NCBI RefSeq assembly: GCF_900156045.1
Contig: NZ_FTMX01000006.1
Span: 62,001-126,000, forward strand
Length of the DNA stretch: 64,000 nt
Source: Peribacillus simplex
GTDB lineage: Bacteria; Bacillota; Bacilli; Bacillales; DSM-1321
Direction of reading: 5' to 3'
Shown here: positions 42,137 to 50,371 of the stretch, one piece after another
Layout: the number at the start of each line of letters is the position of its first letter
How positions within the stretch are numbered: the stretch's first letter is position 1
Program-made: the position numbers and the translations under genes
Notes under the pieces: model-generated
Told to the model about the DNA's origin: nothing
Database searches by the model: none
What the model saw: the letters and a program-made list of their open reading frames with translations, nothing else

Positions 42137-42913
42137 TTAACGAACGAGCCAGCCTCCATCAACAGCGAGGATATGGCCATTCATATAATCAGAGGCCTTG
42201 CTTGCGAGAAAAACGACGGTTCCCATCACATCAAAGGGAGTTCCCCATTTTTCAGCCGGGATCCTTGAGAGAATGTCTTTGTTTCTTGACTCATCTGCAC
42301 GAAGCGCGGCAGTATTGGCCGTTTCAATATAACCTGGGGCAATCGCGTTAATTTGAATGTTTTTAGACGCCAATTCATTAGCGAAGGCTTTAGTCAGCCC
42401 GGCAACGCCATGTTTACTCGCAGTATATGCGGGAACGAACTTGCCTCCTTGGAATGTGAGCATCGAAGCGATATTTATGATTTTTCCGCTGCCTTGTTCA
42501 ACCATTTCTTTGGCAACGAGCTGACTAAGAAAATACAAGGAATTAAGGTTAATGTCCATTACTGCATTCCAATCTTCGTCTTTATATTCCAATAAAGGAG
42601 CACGACGAATCGTTCCTGCGTTATTAACAAGGATATCGATTTTCCCGTATGCATCAAGACAGCCTTTTACAACACCTTTAAGGCTTTCCTTATTCGTAAG
42701 TTCGGCTTGATAAAAGACTGCTTTTTGGCCGGTCGTTTCGATTAAATCCTTTGTTTCCTGCCAATTATCACCATGAACAACGATAAAAACATCTGCACCC
42801 GCTTTTGCTAATGCAACCGCATATCCTTGGCCCAATCCAGTATTTCCTCCTGTTACGATGGCAACTTTCCCTTTTAAACTGAAAAAGTCCATTGAAAAAT
42901 CCAGTAAACTCAT
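42137..42913 (-). CDS. kduD: 2-dehydro-3-deoxy-D-gluconate 5-dehydrogenase
   Basis: The 258-residue classical SDR has the cofactor motif VTGGNTGLGQGYA, the NNAG motif (DILVNNAGTIRR), the catalytic Ser/Tyr/Lys segment (IINIASMLTFQGG ... YTASKHGVAGL) and APGYIETANTAALR. It reduces or oxidises 2,5-diketo-3-deoxygluconate in galacturonate/pectin breakdown. GGAGG precedes the ATG. It lies downstream of kduI in one operon. Confidence 0.92.
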   Translation of the reverse strand: MSLLDFSMDFFSLKGKVAIVTGGNTGLGQGYAVALAKAGADVFIVVHGDNWQETKDLIETTGQKAVFYQAELTNKESLKGVVKGCLDAYGKIDILVNNAGTIRRAPLLEYKDEDWNAVMDINLNSLYFLSQLVAKEMVEQGSGKIINIASMLTFQGGKFVPAYTASKHGVAGLTKAFANELASKNIQINAIAPGYIETANTAALRADESRNKDILSRIPAEKWGTPFDVMGTVVFLASKASDYMNGHILAVDGGWLVR

Positions 42914-42961
42914 CTTGTTTCCTCCATCCCCATATGGAATTAGTAAACCACTCTTAGCCTG

Positions 42962-43798
42962 TTACTTCATATCTGAAATAGGAAAGGCATCCATATCCTC
43001 ATATGTATAATTCTCTCCAGCCATTGCCCAAATAAATGTGTAGTTGCTTGTAGCGGAACCACAGTGTATGGACCATGGAGGTGAAATGACAGCTTGTTCA
43101 TTTTTCATGACAATATGCCTTGTTTCATCGGGTTCGCCCATCATGTGGAACAAAATCGCATCTTCTGCCAAGTCAAAATACATATAAACTTCCACTCTGC
43201 GGTCATGAACATGAGGAGGCATGGAGTTCCAGACATTTCCTGGAGCCAATTCAGTCATTCCCATACACAGTTGGCAGCTTTGGATCCCATTTTCATGAAT
43301 CATTCTGCGAATCGTCCGCTTATTTGCCGTTTCCTGTGACCCCATTTCATCACCTTGCACTTCCTTGAATGCTACGTGTTGAACGGGGTAATTTTTATGT
43401 GCTGGAGCAGAGGCTAAATAAAATTTGGAGGGCTCGGAGTCTGAATCACTAGTGAATATCAGCTCTTTACAGCCTAATCCTATATATAGACAATCCCGAT
43501 TTTGAAGGGTATATACTTCTCCATCAACTGAGATTTTCCCTGATCCACCTATATTGAATACCCCTAATTCTCTTCGTTGAAGAAAATAATCAGCTTTTAT
43601 GAAATCATGGCCCTCAAGCTTAACCTCTTTAGAAACAGGTTTGATTCCTCCTATGATGATTCTGTCATCAAGGGAATAGCATAAAGAAACGTCATCATCG
43701 AGAAATAAATTTTCCACTAAAAAGTTTTTGCGGATTTCACTTGTATCAAAGTGCTTGGCTTGTGACGGATGAATGGAATAACGTTTTTCCATATGCAT
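42962..43798 (-). CDS. kduI: 5-dehydro-4-deoxy-D-glucuronate isomerase
   Basis: The 278-residue cupin-type isomerase carries YSIHPSQAKHFDTSEIR, the zinc-site segments NSMPPHVHDRRVEVYMYFDL, and ISPPWSIHCGSATSNYTFIWAMAGEN. It converts the unsaturated-uronate product to the diketo substrate of KduD. AGGAGG lies eight bases before the ATG. First gene of kduID, with a cre-like site and a LacI-type palindrome upstream. Confidence 0.93.
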   Translation of the reverse strand: MHMEKRYSIHPSQAKHFDTSEIRKNFLVENLFLDDDVSLCYSLDDRIIIGGIKPVSKEVKLEGHDFIKADYFLQRRELGVFNIGGSGKISVDGEVYTLQNRDCLYIGLGCKELIFTSDSDSEPSKFYLASAPAHKNYPVQHVAFKEVQGDEMGSQETANKRTIRRMIHENGIQSCQLCMGMTELAPGNVWNSMPPHVHDRRVEVYMYFDLAEDAILFHMMGEPDETRHIVMKNEQAVISPPWSIHCGSATSNYTFIWAMAGENYTYEDMDAFPISDMK

Positions 43799-43814
43799 AT
43801 AAATAACCTCCTAT

Positions 43815-43831
43815 TTAGTAAAACGGTTTAT
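43815..43831 (-). promoter_or_regulatory. LacI-type operator candidate before kduI
   Basis: TTAGTAAAACGGTTTAT has the CG-centred half-palindromic form (TAAA.CG.TTTA) expected for a LacI-family site, 17 bases before the kduI start. Confidence 0.55.
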
Positions 43832-43846
43832 CATGATTTTTCAAAA

Positions 43847-43860
43847 TGTTAGCGCTATCA
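43847..43860. promoter_or_regulatory. cre-like site before kduI
   Basis: TGTTAGCGCTATCA fits the catabolite-responsive element pattern with one mismatch, which predicts CcpA repression in glucose. Confidence 0.6.
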
Positions 43861-44027
43861 ATATTAAAAATATATATAATATTTTCCAAATAGTCAATGA
43901 TAATAGAAAATTTTAGTAGGTTGATCTGCATAAAATAAGAGATTGAAACTATGTTTTTATGCAAAATAAAAATCTGAAGATTAGTATTGTTAAAAACTGG
44001 TTTATATGGTAATCTGACTTTATTAAA

Positions 44028-44043
44028 AAGAAAGCGCTTTCTT
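44028..44043. promoter_or_regulatory. palindromic cre or LacI-type site before kdgK
   Basis: AAGAAAGCGCTTTCTT is a perfect 16-bp palindrome with the AAGCGCTT core of cre sites. Confidence 0.7.
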
Positions 44044-44049
44044 GTAATT

Positions 44050-44064
44050 TAGGTTTACTAAACC
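44050..44064. promoter_or_regulatory. second operator candidate before kdgK
   Basis: GGTTTACTAAACC is a 13-base palindrome similar to the kduI-side sequence; possible KdgR half-site pair. Confidence 0.5.
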
Positions 44065-44094
44065 GAAATACACCTTTTTCAGGGGGAATTATGA

Positions 44095-45060
44095 ATGAAA
44101 GATTTAGATGTGATCACCTTTGGGGAACCGATGACCATGTTCTATGCAAATGAAGTAGAGCCTTTACATGAGGCTAAATCCTTTTCCCGAGCGATTGCGG
44201 GGGCAGAATCAAACGTAGCCTGCGGATTGGCACGTCTTGATTTAAATGTTGCGTATATGACGAAACTTGGCAACGACAGTTTCGGTAAGTTCATCATCGG
44301 AGAATTGAATAAAGAAAAAGTCGACACGACAGGTATCCGTTTTACAAGTGATCACCCGACAGGAATGCTAATCAAGTCTAAAGTGCTAGACGGAGACCCG
44401 GAAGTGGAATATTTCAGGAAAAATTCAGCAGCTTCCACTCTGGAAATTGACGACTTCTCAGAAGAATATTTTCTGCAAGCTAAACATCTGCATGCAACAG
44501 GTATCCCATCCGCACTATCTGAAAGCTGCCATGAATTTACAGTTGCTGCCATGAAATTTATGAAGAATCAAGGAAAAACCGTCTCTTTTGACCCGAATTT
44601 ACGGCCTAACCTATGGCCGGATAAACAAAAAATGGTGGATTGCATTAATCAGCTTGCTTACATTTGTGATTTCTTTCTTCCAGGCATGTCTGAAGCGGAA
44701 GTTTTAACAGGACTCCAAACACCTGAGGAGGTGGCCGGATTTTATTTGAACAAAGGAGTTAAAATGATCGTCATCAAGCTTGGAGCAGAAGGAGCCTATT
44801 ACAAAAATGCGAATGAAGAAGGGTATATTAAAGGATTTGTACCCGAAAAAGTCATTGATACAGTAGGGGCCGGCGATGGTTTTGCCGTCGGGGTGATCAG
44901 CGGCTTGCTTGAAGGTATATCCACGATGGAAACCGTTACTCGGGGTAATGCGATTGGCGCCCTGCAAGTCATGTCTCCTGGTGATATGGATGGTATGCCC
45001 AGCCGGAAACAATTACAGGACTTTATCGAAAGTCAGAACAAACTTTTAAACGTTGAATGA
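44095..45060 (+). CDS. kdgK: 2-keto-3-deoxygluconate kinase
   Basis: The 321-residue PfkB-family kinase has the N-terminal signature ITFGEPMTMFYANE and GAESNVACGLARLD, and the C-terminal catalytic motif DTVGAGDGFAVGVISG. It phosphorylates KDG to KDPG. A GGGGG site lies before the ATG. It is divergent from kduID and followed by kdgT. The KDPG aldolase gene that often sits beside it is not in this window. Confidence 0.92.
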   Translation: MKDLDVITFGEPMTMFYANEVEPLHEAKSFSRAIAGAESNVACGLARLDLNVAYMTKLGNDSFGKFIIGELNKEKVDTTGIRFTSDHPTGMLIKSKVLDGDPEVEYFRKNSAASTLEIDDFSEEYFLQAKHLHATGIPSALSESCHEFTVAAMKFMKNQGKTVSFDPNLRPNLWPDKQKMVDCINQLAYICDFFLPGMSEAEVLTGLQTPEEVAGFYLNKGVKMIVIKLGAEGAYYKNANEEGYIKGFVPEKVIDTVGAGDGFAVGVISGLLEGISTMETVTRGNAIGALQVMSPGDMDGMPSRKQLQDFIESQNKLLNVE

Positions 45061-45144
45061 TCGATAACAGCAGCCAGTTAACTCCACAACTAGACTTCCA
45101 ATTACAAATAATCATAAATTTGATAATGAAGTGGAGAGATTGTG

Positions 45145-46170
45145 ATGAGAATAAAAGCCGGAATAGAAAAAATCCCTGGTGGCATGATGGTTGTCCCTTT
45201 GTTCATAGGTGCTTTGATACATACTGTTTTTCCTGACACAGCAACCTTCTTTGGCGGATTCACAGGTGCGATGCTAACAGGTACTGCATCGATATTAGCC
45301 GTTTTTTTCTTTTGTGTCGGGGCTACGATAGATGTTAAGCAATCCGGGTATATCGCAAGAAAAGGATTTACATTGCTTATCGGTAAAGTCGTATTTGCGG
45401 CATTATTAGGATATGGGGCAGCTTTGCTGCTTCCAGAGAACGGGATTCAAACTGGTCTCTTTTCCGGTCTTTCGGTCTTAGTGTTAATAGCAGCTTTTAA
45501 TGAAACGAATGGCGGTCTTTATACCGCACTCATGACAAAATTGGGCAGAACGGAAGATGCTGCTGCATTCCCGTTCATCAGTATTGAAAGCGGACCGTTC
45601 TTCACGATGATCATCCTTGGTGTTGGGGGCCTTGCAACGTTTCCATGGCAAACGATCGTCTCCACTTTGATTCCATTTGCAGTCGGTATGATTGTAGGTA
45701 ATATCGATAAAGAATGCCGGAAATTCTTTGGACAGGCCGTACCGGTCCTTATCCCGTTCTTCGCACTAGCTCTAGGTTTCGGGCTGGATTTTGGAATGAT
45801 CATAAAATCCGGATTCATGGGCATTTTAATGGGGGTTGCCGTCGTCTTCCTTTCCGGGGGTGTCTTATATCTACTGGACCGCTACGTTACAGGCTCGGAT
45901 GGTGTTGCCGGGGTCGCAGCATCCTCAACAGCGGGGGCCGCAGTTGCAGTGCCTTTCATTATTGCCGAATTAAACCCGCAATTTGCTCCTGTAGCAGAAT
46001 CAGCAACAGCAATCATCGCGACAAGTGTATTGGTGACAGCAATTCTAACACCCATGCTGACGATGTGGGTTGCAAAGAAACAAGAAGAAAGAGGGATTCC
46101 GCAGCGAAGAGGCATGAAACCAACTATTTTGAAAGATCCAACTGTGACTCCCATCCAAAAAGCGAAGTAA
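45145..46170 (+). CDS. kdgT: 2-keto-3-deoxygluconate permease
   Basis: The 341-residue membrane protein has about ten helices and the KdgT landmarks IPGGMMVVPLFIGALIHTVFPD, TASILAVFFFCVGATIDVK, LSVLVLIAAFNETNGGLYTALM and GVAASSTAGAAVAVPF. It imports KDG with protons. ATG 45145 follows GTGGAGAG; GTG 45142 is possible. It ends the kdgKT operon at a good terminator. Confidence 0.92.
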   Translation: MRIKAGIEKIPGGMMVVPLFIGALIHTVFPDTATFFGGFTGAMLTGTASILAVFFFCVGATIDVKQSGYIARKGFTLLIGKVVFAALLGYGAALLLPENGIQTGLFSGLSVLVLIAAFNETNGGLYTALMTKLGRTEDAAAFPFISIESGPFFTMIILGVGGLATFPWQTIVSTLIPFAVGMIVGNIDKECRKFFGQAVPVLIPFFALALGFGLDFGMIIKSGFMGILMGVAVVFLSGGVLYLLDRYVTGSDGVAGVAASSTAGAAVAVPFIIAELNPQFAPVAESATAIIATSVLVTAILTPMLTMWVAKKQEERGIPQRRGMKPTILKDPTVTPIQKAK

Positions 46171-46194
46171 AACAAATGAAATGTAAGCGTTATC

Positions 46195-46234
46195 TAAAAA
46201 GCAACTGGGTTTATTATCCCGGCTGCTTTTTTTG
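46195..46234 (+). terminator. terminator of kdgKT
   Basis: AAAAAGCA.CTGGG pairs with CCCGG.TGCTTTTT, followed by T residues. Confidence 0.8.
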
Positions 46235-46311
46235 TGATACAGGCACAATGATGTTAAAATAAGGAAATGGAAAAAGGGATGTAAATGCCAATTCCTATCA
46301 AGGAGGCTTTC

Positions 46312-46860
46312 ATGAGAAAGGTCGAGGTCGTACCATATAGGACAGAATGGTCCAAGCTATTTCATGATGAATGCCAAAAATTAGAGGGTATTTTCGGGCC
46401 TGAATTGATAAAGTTATACCATATTGGCAGTACGGCCATTCCGACCATCCATGCCAAGCCAGTAATAGATATTTTGGCAGTGGTAAAAGATGTGGAGTGT
46501 GTCGCTGATTTTAATAAAGAGATGGAAGAAATAGGGTATGATGCCAGGGGGGAAAACGGAATCGCTGGACGGCGGTTTTTTCGTAAAGGCGGGGATGAGA
46601 GGACACACCATATTCACATGTTTCAAAAAGGACATGACGAAATAGCCAGACACCTCGTTTTTCGGGATTATTTGCTATCACACCCTGATGAAGCACAAAA
46701 GTATAGCAGGTTGAAGCAGCGCTTGGCAGCTCAATTCCCAGATGATATCAAAGGATATGTAAACGGGAAAAATGATTTTATAAAAGAGGTTGACGAAAAA
46801 GCGAAACATTGGGCGGCGTCCTTGAATGAGGGGGATCATCATGTTAATGAAGTGGATTAA
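46312..46860 (+). CDS. GrpB family (UPF0157) protein, second copy
   Basis: The 182-residue protein shows the same pattern as the one at 40.3 kb: VVPYRTEWSKLFHDECQKLE, YHIGSTAIPTIHAKPVIDILAVV, GRRFFRKGGDERTHHIHMF and FRDYLLSHPDEA. AAGGAGG lies before the ATG. Its 3' end overlaps the next gene by 20 bases. Role unknown. Confidence 0.85.
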   Translation: MRKVEVVPYRTEWSKLFHDECQKLEGIFGPELIKLYHIGSTAIPTIHAKPVIDILAVVKDVECVADFNKEMEEIGYDARGENGIAGRRFFRKGGDERTHHIHMFQKGHDEIARHLVFRDYLLSHPDEAQKYSRLKQRLAAQFPDDIKGYVNGKNDFIKEVDEKAKHWAASLNEGDHHVNEVD

Positions 46861-47439
46861 ATGCCAAGTGAATGAGGAAAACAAGCGTTCATTCTCAAAA
46901 GCACAAGAGAGATGGAGGGAATTGCGCCATTGTGCTGGTTTCATGGGACAAATCGGAGGGTGGAATAGAAATGAACCCTATGAAGCCGGCATTCTCTCCG
47001 TTTGGAAAGATCTTCATTCTTATCAAAGTTTCATGCAGCATCAGCATGATGAAATATTCGGGAAGAGTGACCAAGGAAGTACATATACAAATATTTCTGT
47101 CGATATCTACGGGAAAATATTCAATATAGGAACAAAGACATTACGGAATTTTTTTGCAAGGGAAAATTACTTCGAGTGGCTGACTGTTCTGTTGAAAATG
47201 ATAAACAAGCCGGATTTGAGCAGGTTCAAAGGGACATATGGAACAAAGGGATGACATCGGGCATGCTGTCTGGTGCAATCGGAAAAAGGCAATCAGGGAC
47301 ATACCTGGCCGCATCAATATGGGACAATGAATATTCACATCAACGGTATGTGGATAAGGAATTGGCTGCCCTGATAAAGGAATCGGGAGGTAATACAGGA
47401 AGTTTATTTGAATTGCATTCAAAGTGGGCGGTCATTTAG
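46841..47439 (+). pseudogene. DUF4937 (YdbC-like) gene with a frameshift
   Basis: The first frame runs from ATG 46841 (MLMKWIKCQVNEENKRSFSK ... FMGQIGGWNR ... SFMQHQHDEIF), the usual start of DUF4937/YdbC proteins, and becomes non-homologous near 47134. Protein-like sequence resumes in another frame (DITEFFCKGKLLRVADCSVE ... YLAASIWDNEYSHQRYVDKE) to 47439. One extra A in the run AACAAAGAC at about 47131-47138 would join the halves into a protein of about 199 residues. The call is a real null allele or a sequencing error. GAGGGGG precedes the start. Confidence 0.75.
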
Positions 47440-47516
47440 AATCAAACATTATCAATCTATGAATGTAAGAAGGACATTTCAACGCTCTAAATATATTCTA
47501 CAGAAGGTGATTATAA

Positions 47517-48272
47517 ATGAAACTAGATTATGATTCACAGTATATCAGGGGCATCTACCTGAATAGAGACCGAATATCTTCATTTGACCATTTCCCTCTT
47601 GACCTGCCGGTTATCAAGCACCTTCAAGAGGTGGCTTTTCATCCCAGTGTCACCTATGTTATCGGGGAAAATGGAATGGGGAAGTCCACCTTGCTTGAAG
47701 GCATTGCGATTGCGTATGGCTTCAATCCTGAAGGCGGAACGTTGAATTTCAATTTTTCCAATTATGATTCACATTCCAATTTGGACGAATATCTCCGTTT
47801 GAAAAAGGGCGTGTACAAACCGAGGGATCATTTTTTCTTTAGGGCGGAAACCTTTTATAATTTAGCAACGAATATAGAGGAATTGGACAGGGAGGCATCG
47901 TTCGGGTCGAAAATCATCGATTCCTTCGGTGGAAAATCACTTCACCAGCAATCTCATGGGGAATCGTTTTTTTCAGCTTTTGTAGAACGATTTCAAGGCA
48001 ATGGATTGTATATCCTCGATGAGCCTGAAGCTGCTTTGTCGCCATTGAGACAAATATCGATGCTGGCTAGGATAAATGAGCTTGTTCAACAAGGATCCCA
48101 ATTCATCATTTCCACCCATTCACCGATCATCATGGCCTACCCGGATGCTAAAATCCTCCAAATTTCAGATGAGGGAATGAGTGAGGTGACTTTAGAGGAG
48201 TCCAATCACTATTTGCTAATGAAACAGTTTTTTGAAGATAAAGATCGGCTGCTTCATCATCTATTCGAATGA
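47517..48272 (+). CDS. AAA/ABC-type ATPase
   Basis: The 251-residue protein has a Walker A motif near residues 49-57 (GENGMGKST) and a compact ABC-type head: QQSHGESFFSAF as signature-like segment, GLYILDEPEAALSPLRQ as Walker B, and FIISTHSPIIMAYPDA as switch. It lacks membrane domains, so it is one of the stand-alone AAA_23-type ATPases found in defence, repair or housekeeping contexts. No partner gene is evident; the transcript ends at a terminator. Confidence 0.8.
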   Translation: MKLDYDSQYIRGIYLNRDRISSFDHFPLDLPVIKHLQEVAFHPSVTYVIGENGMGKSTLLEGIAIAYGFNPEGGTLNFNFSNYDSHSNLDEYLRLKKGVYKPRDHFFFRAETFYNLATNIEELDREASFGSKIIDSFGGKSLHQQSHGESFFSAFVERFQGNGLYILDEPEAALSPLRQISMLARINELVQQGSQFIISTHSPIIMAYPDAKILQISDEGMSEVTLEESNHYLLMKQFFEDKDRLLHHLFE

Positions 48273-48280
48273 GATTTTAG

Positions 48281-48325
48281 CATGAAGCCCCCGACTGCAC
48301 TTCGCATTCGGGGGTTTCATTTTGT
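48281..48325 (+). terminator. terminator of the ATPase gene
   Basis: ATGAAGCCCCCGA pairs with TCGGGGGTTTCAT, followed by TTTTG. Confidence 0.85.
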
Positions 48326-48337
48326 TGAAATTCATTA

Positions 48338-48367
48338 TTGACAGTTCAAGTGTATTACGGGTATAGT
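48338..48367 (+). promoter_or_regulatory. promoter of the ytr-type operon
   Basis: TTGACA and TATAGT with an 18-base spacer; a second TATAAT lies at 48373-48378. Confidence 0.65.
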
Positions 48368-48378
48368 ACATCTATAAT

Positions 48379-48404
48379 GTGTATGAACCACTTAGTACAT
48401 ACAC
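48379..48404. promoter_or_regulatory. operator candidate for the GntR regulator
   Basis: GTGTATG and CATACAC are separated by 12 bases directly downstream of the promoter, similar in form to the YtrA operator (GTGTA..TACAC). Confidence 0.6.
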
Positions 48405-48456
48405 GCAAGACTCTATGCATATCAGACTTTTTTTAAATAAATAGGGGGTGGTTTTA

Positions 48457-48837
48457 ATGAACGTAAATACCAGGGAACCGGTATATCTGCAAGTCGTTAG
48501 GCATTTTAAAGAACAAATAGCCATAGGCAAATTCGTGGCTGGACAGGAAATTCCCTCCCGAAGAGAACTGGCGGCTACACTGAACATAAATCCTAATACC
48601 GCTCAAAAAGCGTATAAAGAAATGGAGGAACAGGGCTTGATTCATACTGAACGAAATTTTCCCAGTCAAATCACGACGAATGAAACGATTTTACAGGCTG
48701 TGAGGCAGGAATTGATTTTGGCAGCCGTCGATACGTTTGTCGACGCGATTCGGCCGATTAATGTACCAGTCGATGAATTGCTTCGTGTGGTTAAAGAAAA
48801 ATACTCGGAAGAAATAAGGGAGGAGGAAGAAAAATGA
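48457..48837 (+). CDS. GntR-family regulator, YtrA type
   Basis: The 126-residue protein is a winged helix-turn-helix (VYLQVVRHFKEQIAIGKFVAGQ, IPSRRELAATLNINPNTAQKAYKEMEEQGLI) with the short C-terminal dimerisation tail of the YtrA subfamily. Such repressors sit at the head of cell-envelope-stress ABC operons. ATG 48457 follows a G-rich site. Its stop overlaps the start of the ATPase gene. Confidence 0.88.
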   Translation: MNVNTREPVYLQVVRHFKEQIAIGKFVAGQEIPSRRELAATLNINPNTAQKAYKEMEEQGLIHTERNFPSQITTNETILQAVRQELILAAVDTFVDAIRPINVPVDELLRVVKEKYSEEIREEEEK

Positions 48838-49520
48838 TAGAAGTAAAAAGGATTTCCAAGAATTATGGCCGGAAAAAGATCTTGGATAGTGTTTCATTTA
48901 CAGCCAATAAAGGGGAAGTCACTTGCCTGATCGGAATAAATGGTGTCGGTAAAACGACTACACTCAAAGCGATCATGGGATTGACTCCATATAAAGGTGA
49001 AATCCTGATCGATGATCAAAAGATGACTAAGGACAGTTATGAAAAAATCACCTTCATTCCGGACGCACCGACGATGCTTCCGCAAATGACCATTAAACAG
49101 GCCATGGTTTTCATGTCGGATTTCTATACGTCCTGGAATCCGGAAAGAGCTAACCAACTGCTGGGGTTTTTCAAGCTTAAAGAGGAGAGTCGCATTTCGG
49201 AACTGTCAAAAGGGAATACAGCTAAGCTCAACCTGATGCTTGGTCTGTCACTTGACGTCGATTATGTGCTGATGGACGAACCATTTTCGGGTATCGATAT
49301 ATTCAGCCGCGAGCAAATCGCCGATGTTTTTGCGAGCCACCTCATTGAGGACAGGGGCGTCATCATCACGACCCATGAAATCGGTGATATCGAGCATTTG
49401 ATCGACAAGGTCATTTTATTGGATAACGGTACGGTGCTTAAAGAGTTCAATACAGAAGAAATGCGTGAAGAAGAAGGGAAATCGGTAGTCGATGTAATGA
49501 GAGAGGTGTATCAATCATGA
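48834..49520 (+). CDS. ABC transporter ATP-binding protein
   Basis: The 228-residue ATPase has Walker A (GINGVGKTT), Q-loop region, LSKGNTAKLNLMLGLSL as signature, VDYVLMDEPFSGID as Walker B, and a switch histidine in ITTHEIGD. It is of the YtrB/bacitracin-exporter group and pairs with the permease behind it (four-base overlaps on both sides). The exported substrate is unknown. Confidence 0.9.
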   Translation: MIEVKRISKNYGRKKILDSVSFTANKGEVTCLIGINGVGKTTTLKAIMGLTPYKGEILIDDQKMTKDSYEKITFIPDAPTMLPQMTIKQAMVFMSDFYTSWNPERANQLLGFFKLKEESRISELSKGNTAKLNLMLGLSLDVDYVLMDEPFSGIDIFSREQIADVFASHLIEDRGVIITTHEIGDIEHLIDKVILLDNGTVLKEFNTEEMREEEGKSVVDVMREVYQS

Positions 49521-50344
49521 TGCGATATATAAAACTAGTGAACTTTGAAATCAACCGTTTCAGTAAAATCTATCTTAGCTTATTGTTGATAACCTTGGTT
49601 TCGCAATTTGCAGGAGTGATCTTCGTAACGAAGAGTCTTCTTAATGATGCCAGGGATGTCATGAAAGTAGAAAGACTATCTGAAGCCGCTTATATTACCA
49701 ATTATGGAAGCTTTGATTTTAATCATATCGCAGATACCCTCTTTTTTGCAGGACCGATTGCGCTGAGTGCGGTTGCCCTTATTTTTTACATTTTCCTTAT
49801 TTGGTATCGTGATTGGTTTGGAAAGAATACGTTCATTTATCGTCTATTGATGTTGCCAACATCCAGATTATCGATCTACCTTTCAAAAGCTACGGCCATC
49901 TTCCTGATGGTATTAGGGTTGATTGCTTTCCAAATCATCATTTTACCAATGGAAAATGCCCTATTTAATTCGAATGTGCCGGAAGCGCTCTTGAATGAAA
50001 TGTCAATTTCTACTATCTCGAAAGCCAATCCGGTTTTGTCATTGATCATCCCAAGCACGTTCACGCAATTCCTGCTTTCTTATGGCATTGGTCTTATGAT
50101 CATGTCGATATTATTCACGGCGATCATGTTTGAAAGAAGTTTCCGCATAAAAGGAATCATTTTGGGTTTGGTATATTGCGGACTCGCTGCTGTGTTGTTT
50201 TTAGCTCCAGTTTTAATGGAAATCGGGAATTTCTATTTCTATCCTAATGAATTATTTGGCCTGATGCTCGCATTAGGAATCATTTTGACAGGATTATCGG
50301 TTTGGCTTGGTGCATGGTTATTGAAAAATCGCGTTACCGTATAA
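49517..50344 (+). CDS. ABC transporter permease
   Basis: The 275-residue protein has about six membrane helices (IYLSLLLITLVSQFAGVIFV, GPIALSAVALIFYIFLIWY, AIFLMVLGLIAFQIIIL, and three further). It overlaps the ATPase gene by four bases and must be its membrane partner. The sequence is of the poorly conserved ABC-2 type. Confidence 0.82.
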   Translation: MMRYIKLVNFEINRFSKIYLSLLLITLVSQFAGVIFVTKSLLNDARDVMKVERLSEAAYITNYGSFDFNHIADTLFFAGPIALSAVALIFYIFLIWYRDWFGKNTFIYRLLMLPTSRLSIYLSKATAIFLMVLGLIAFQIIILPMENALFNSNVPEALLNEMSISTISKANPVLSLIIPSTFTQFLLSYGIGLMIMSILFTAIMFERSFRIKGIILGLVYCGLAAVLFLAPVLMEIGNFYFYPNELFGLMLALGIILTGLSVWLGAWLLKNRVTV

Positions 50345-50371
50345 CAACAACTTTAAAGGAGAGTGAACAAG

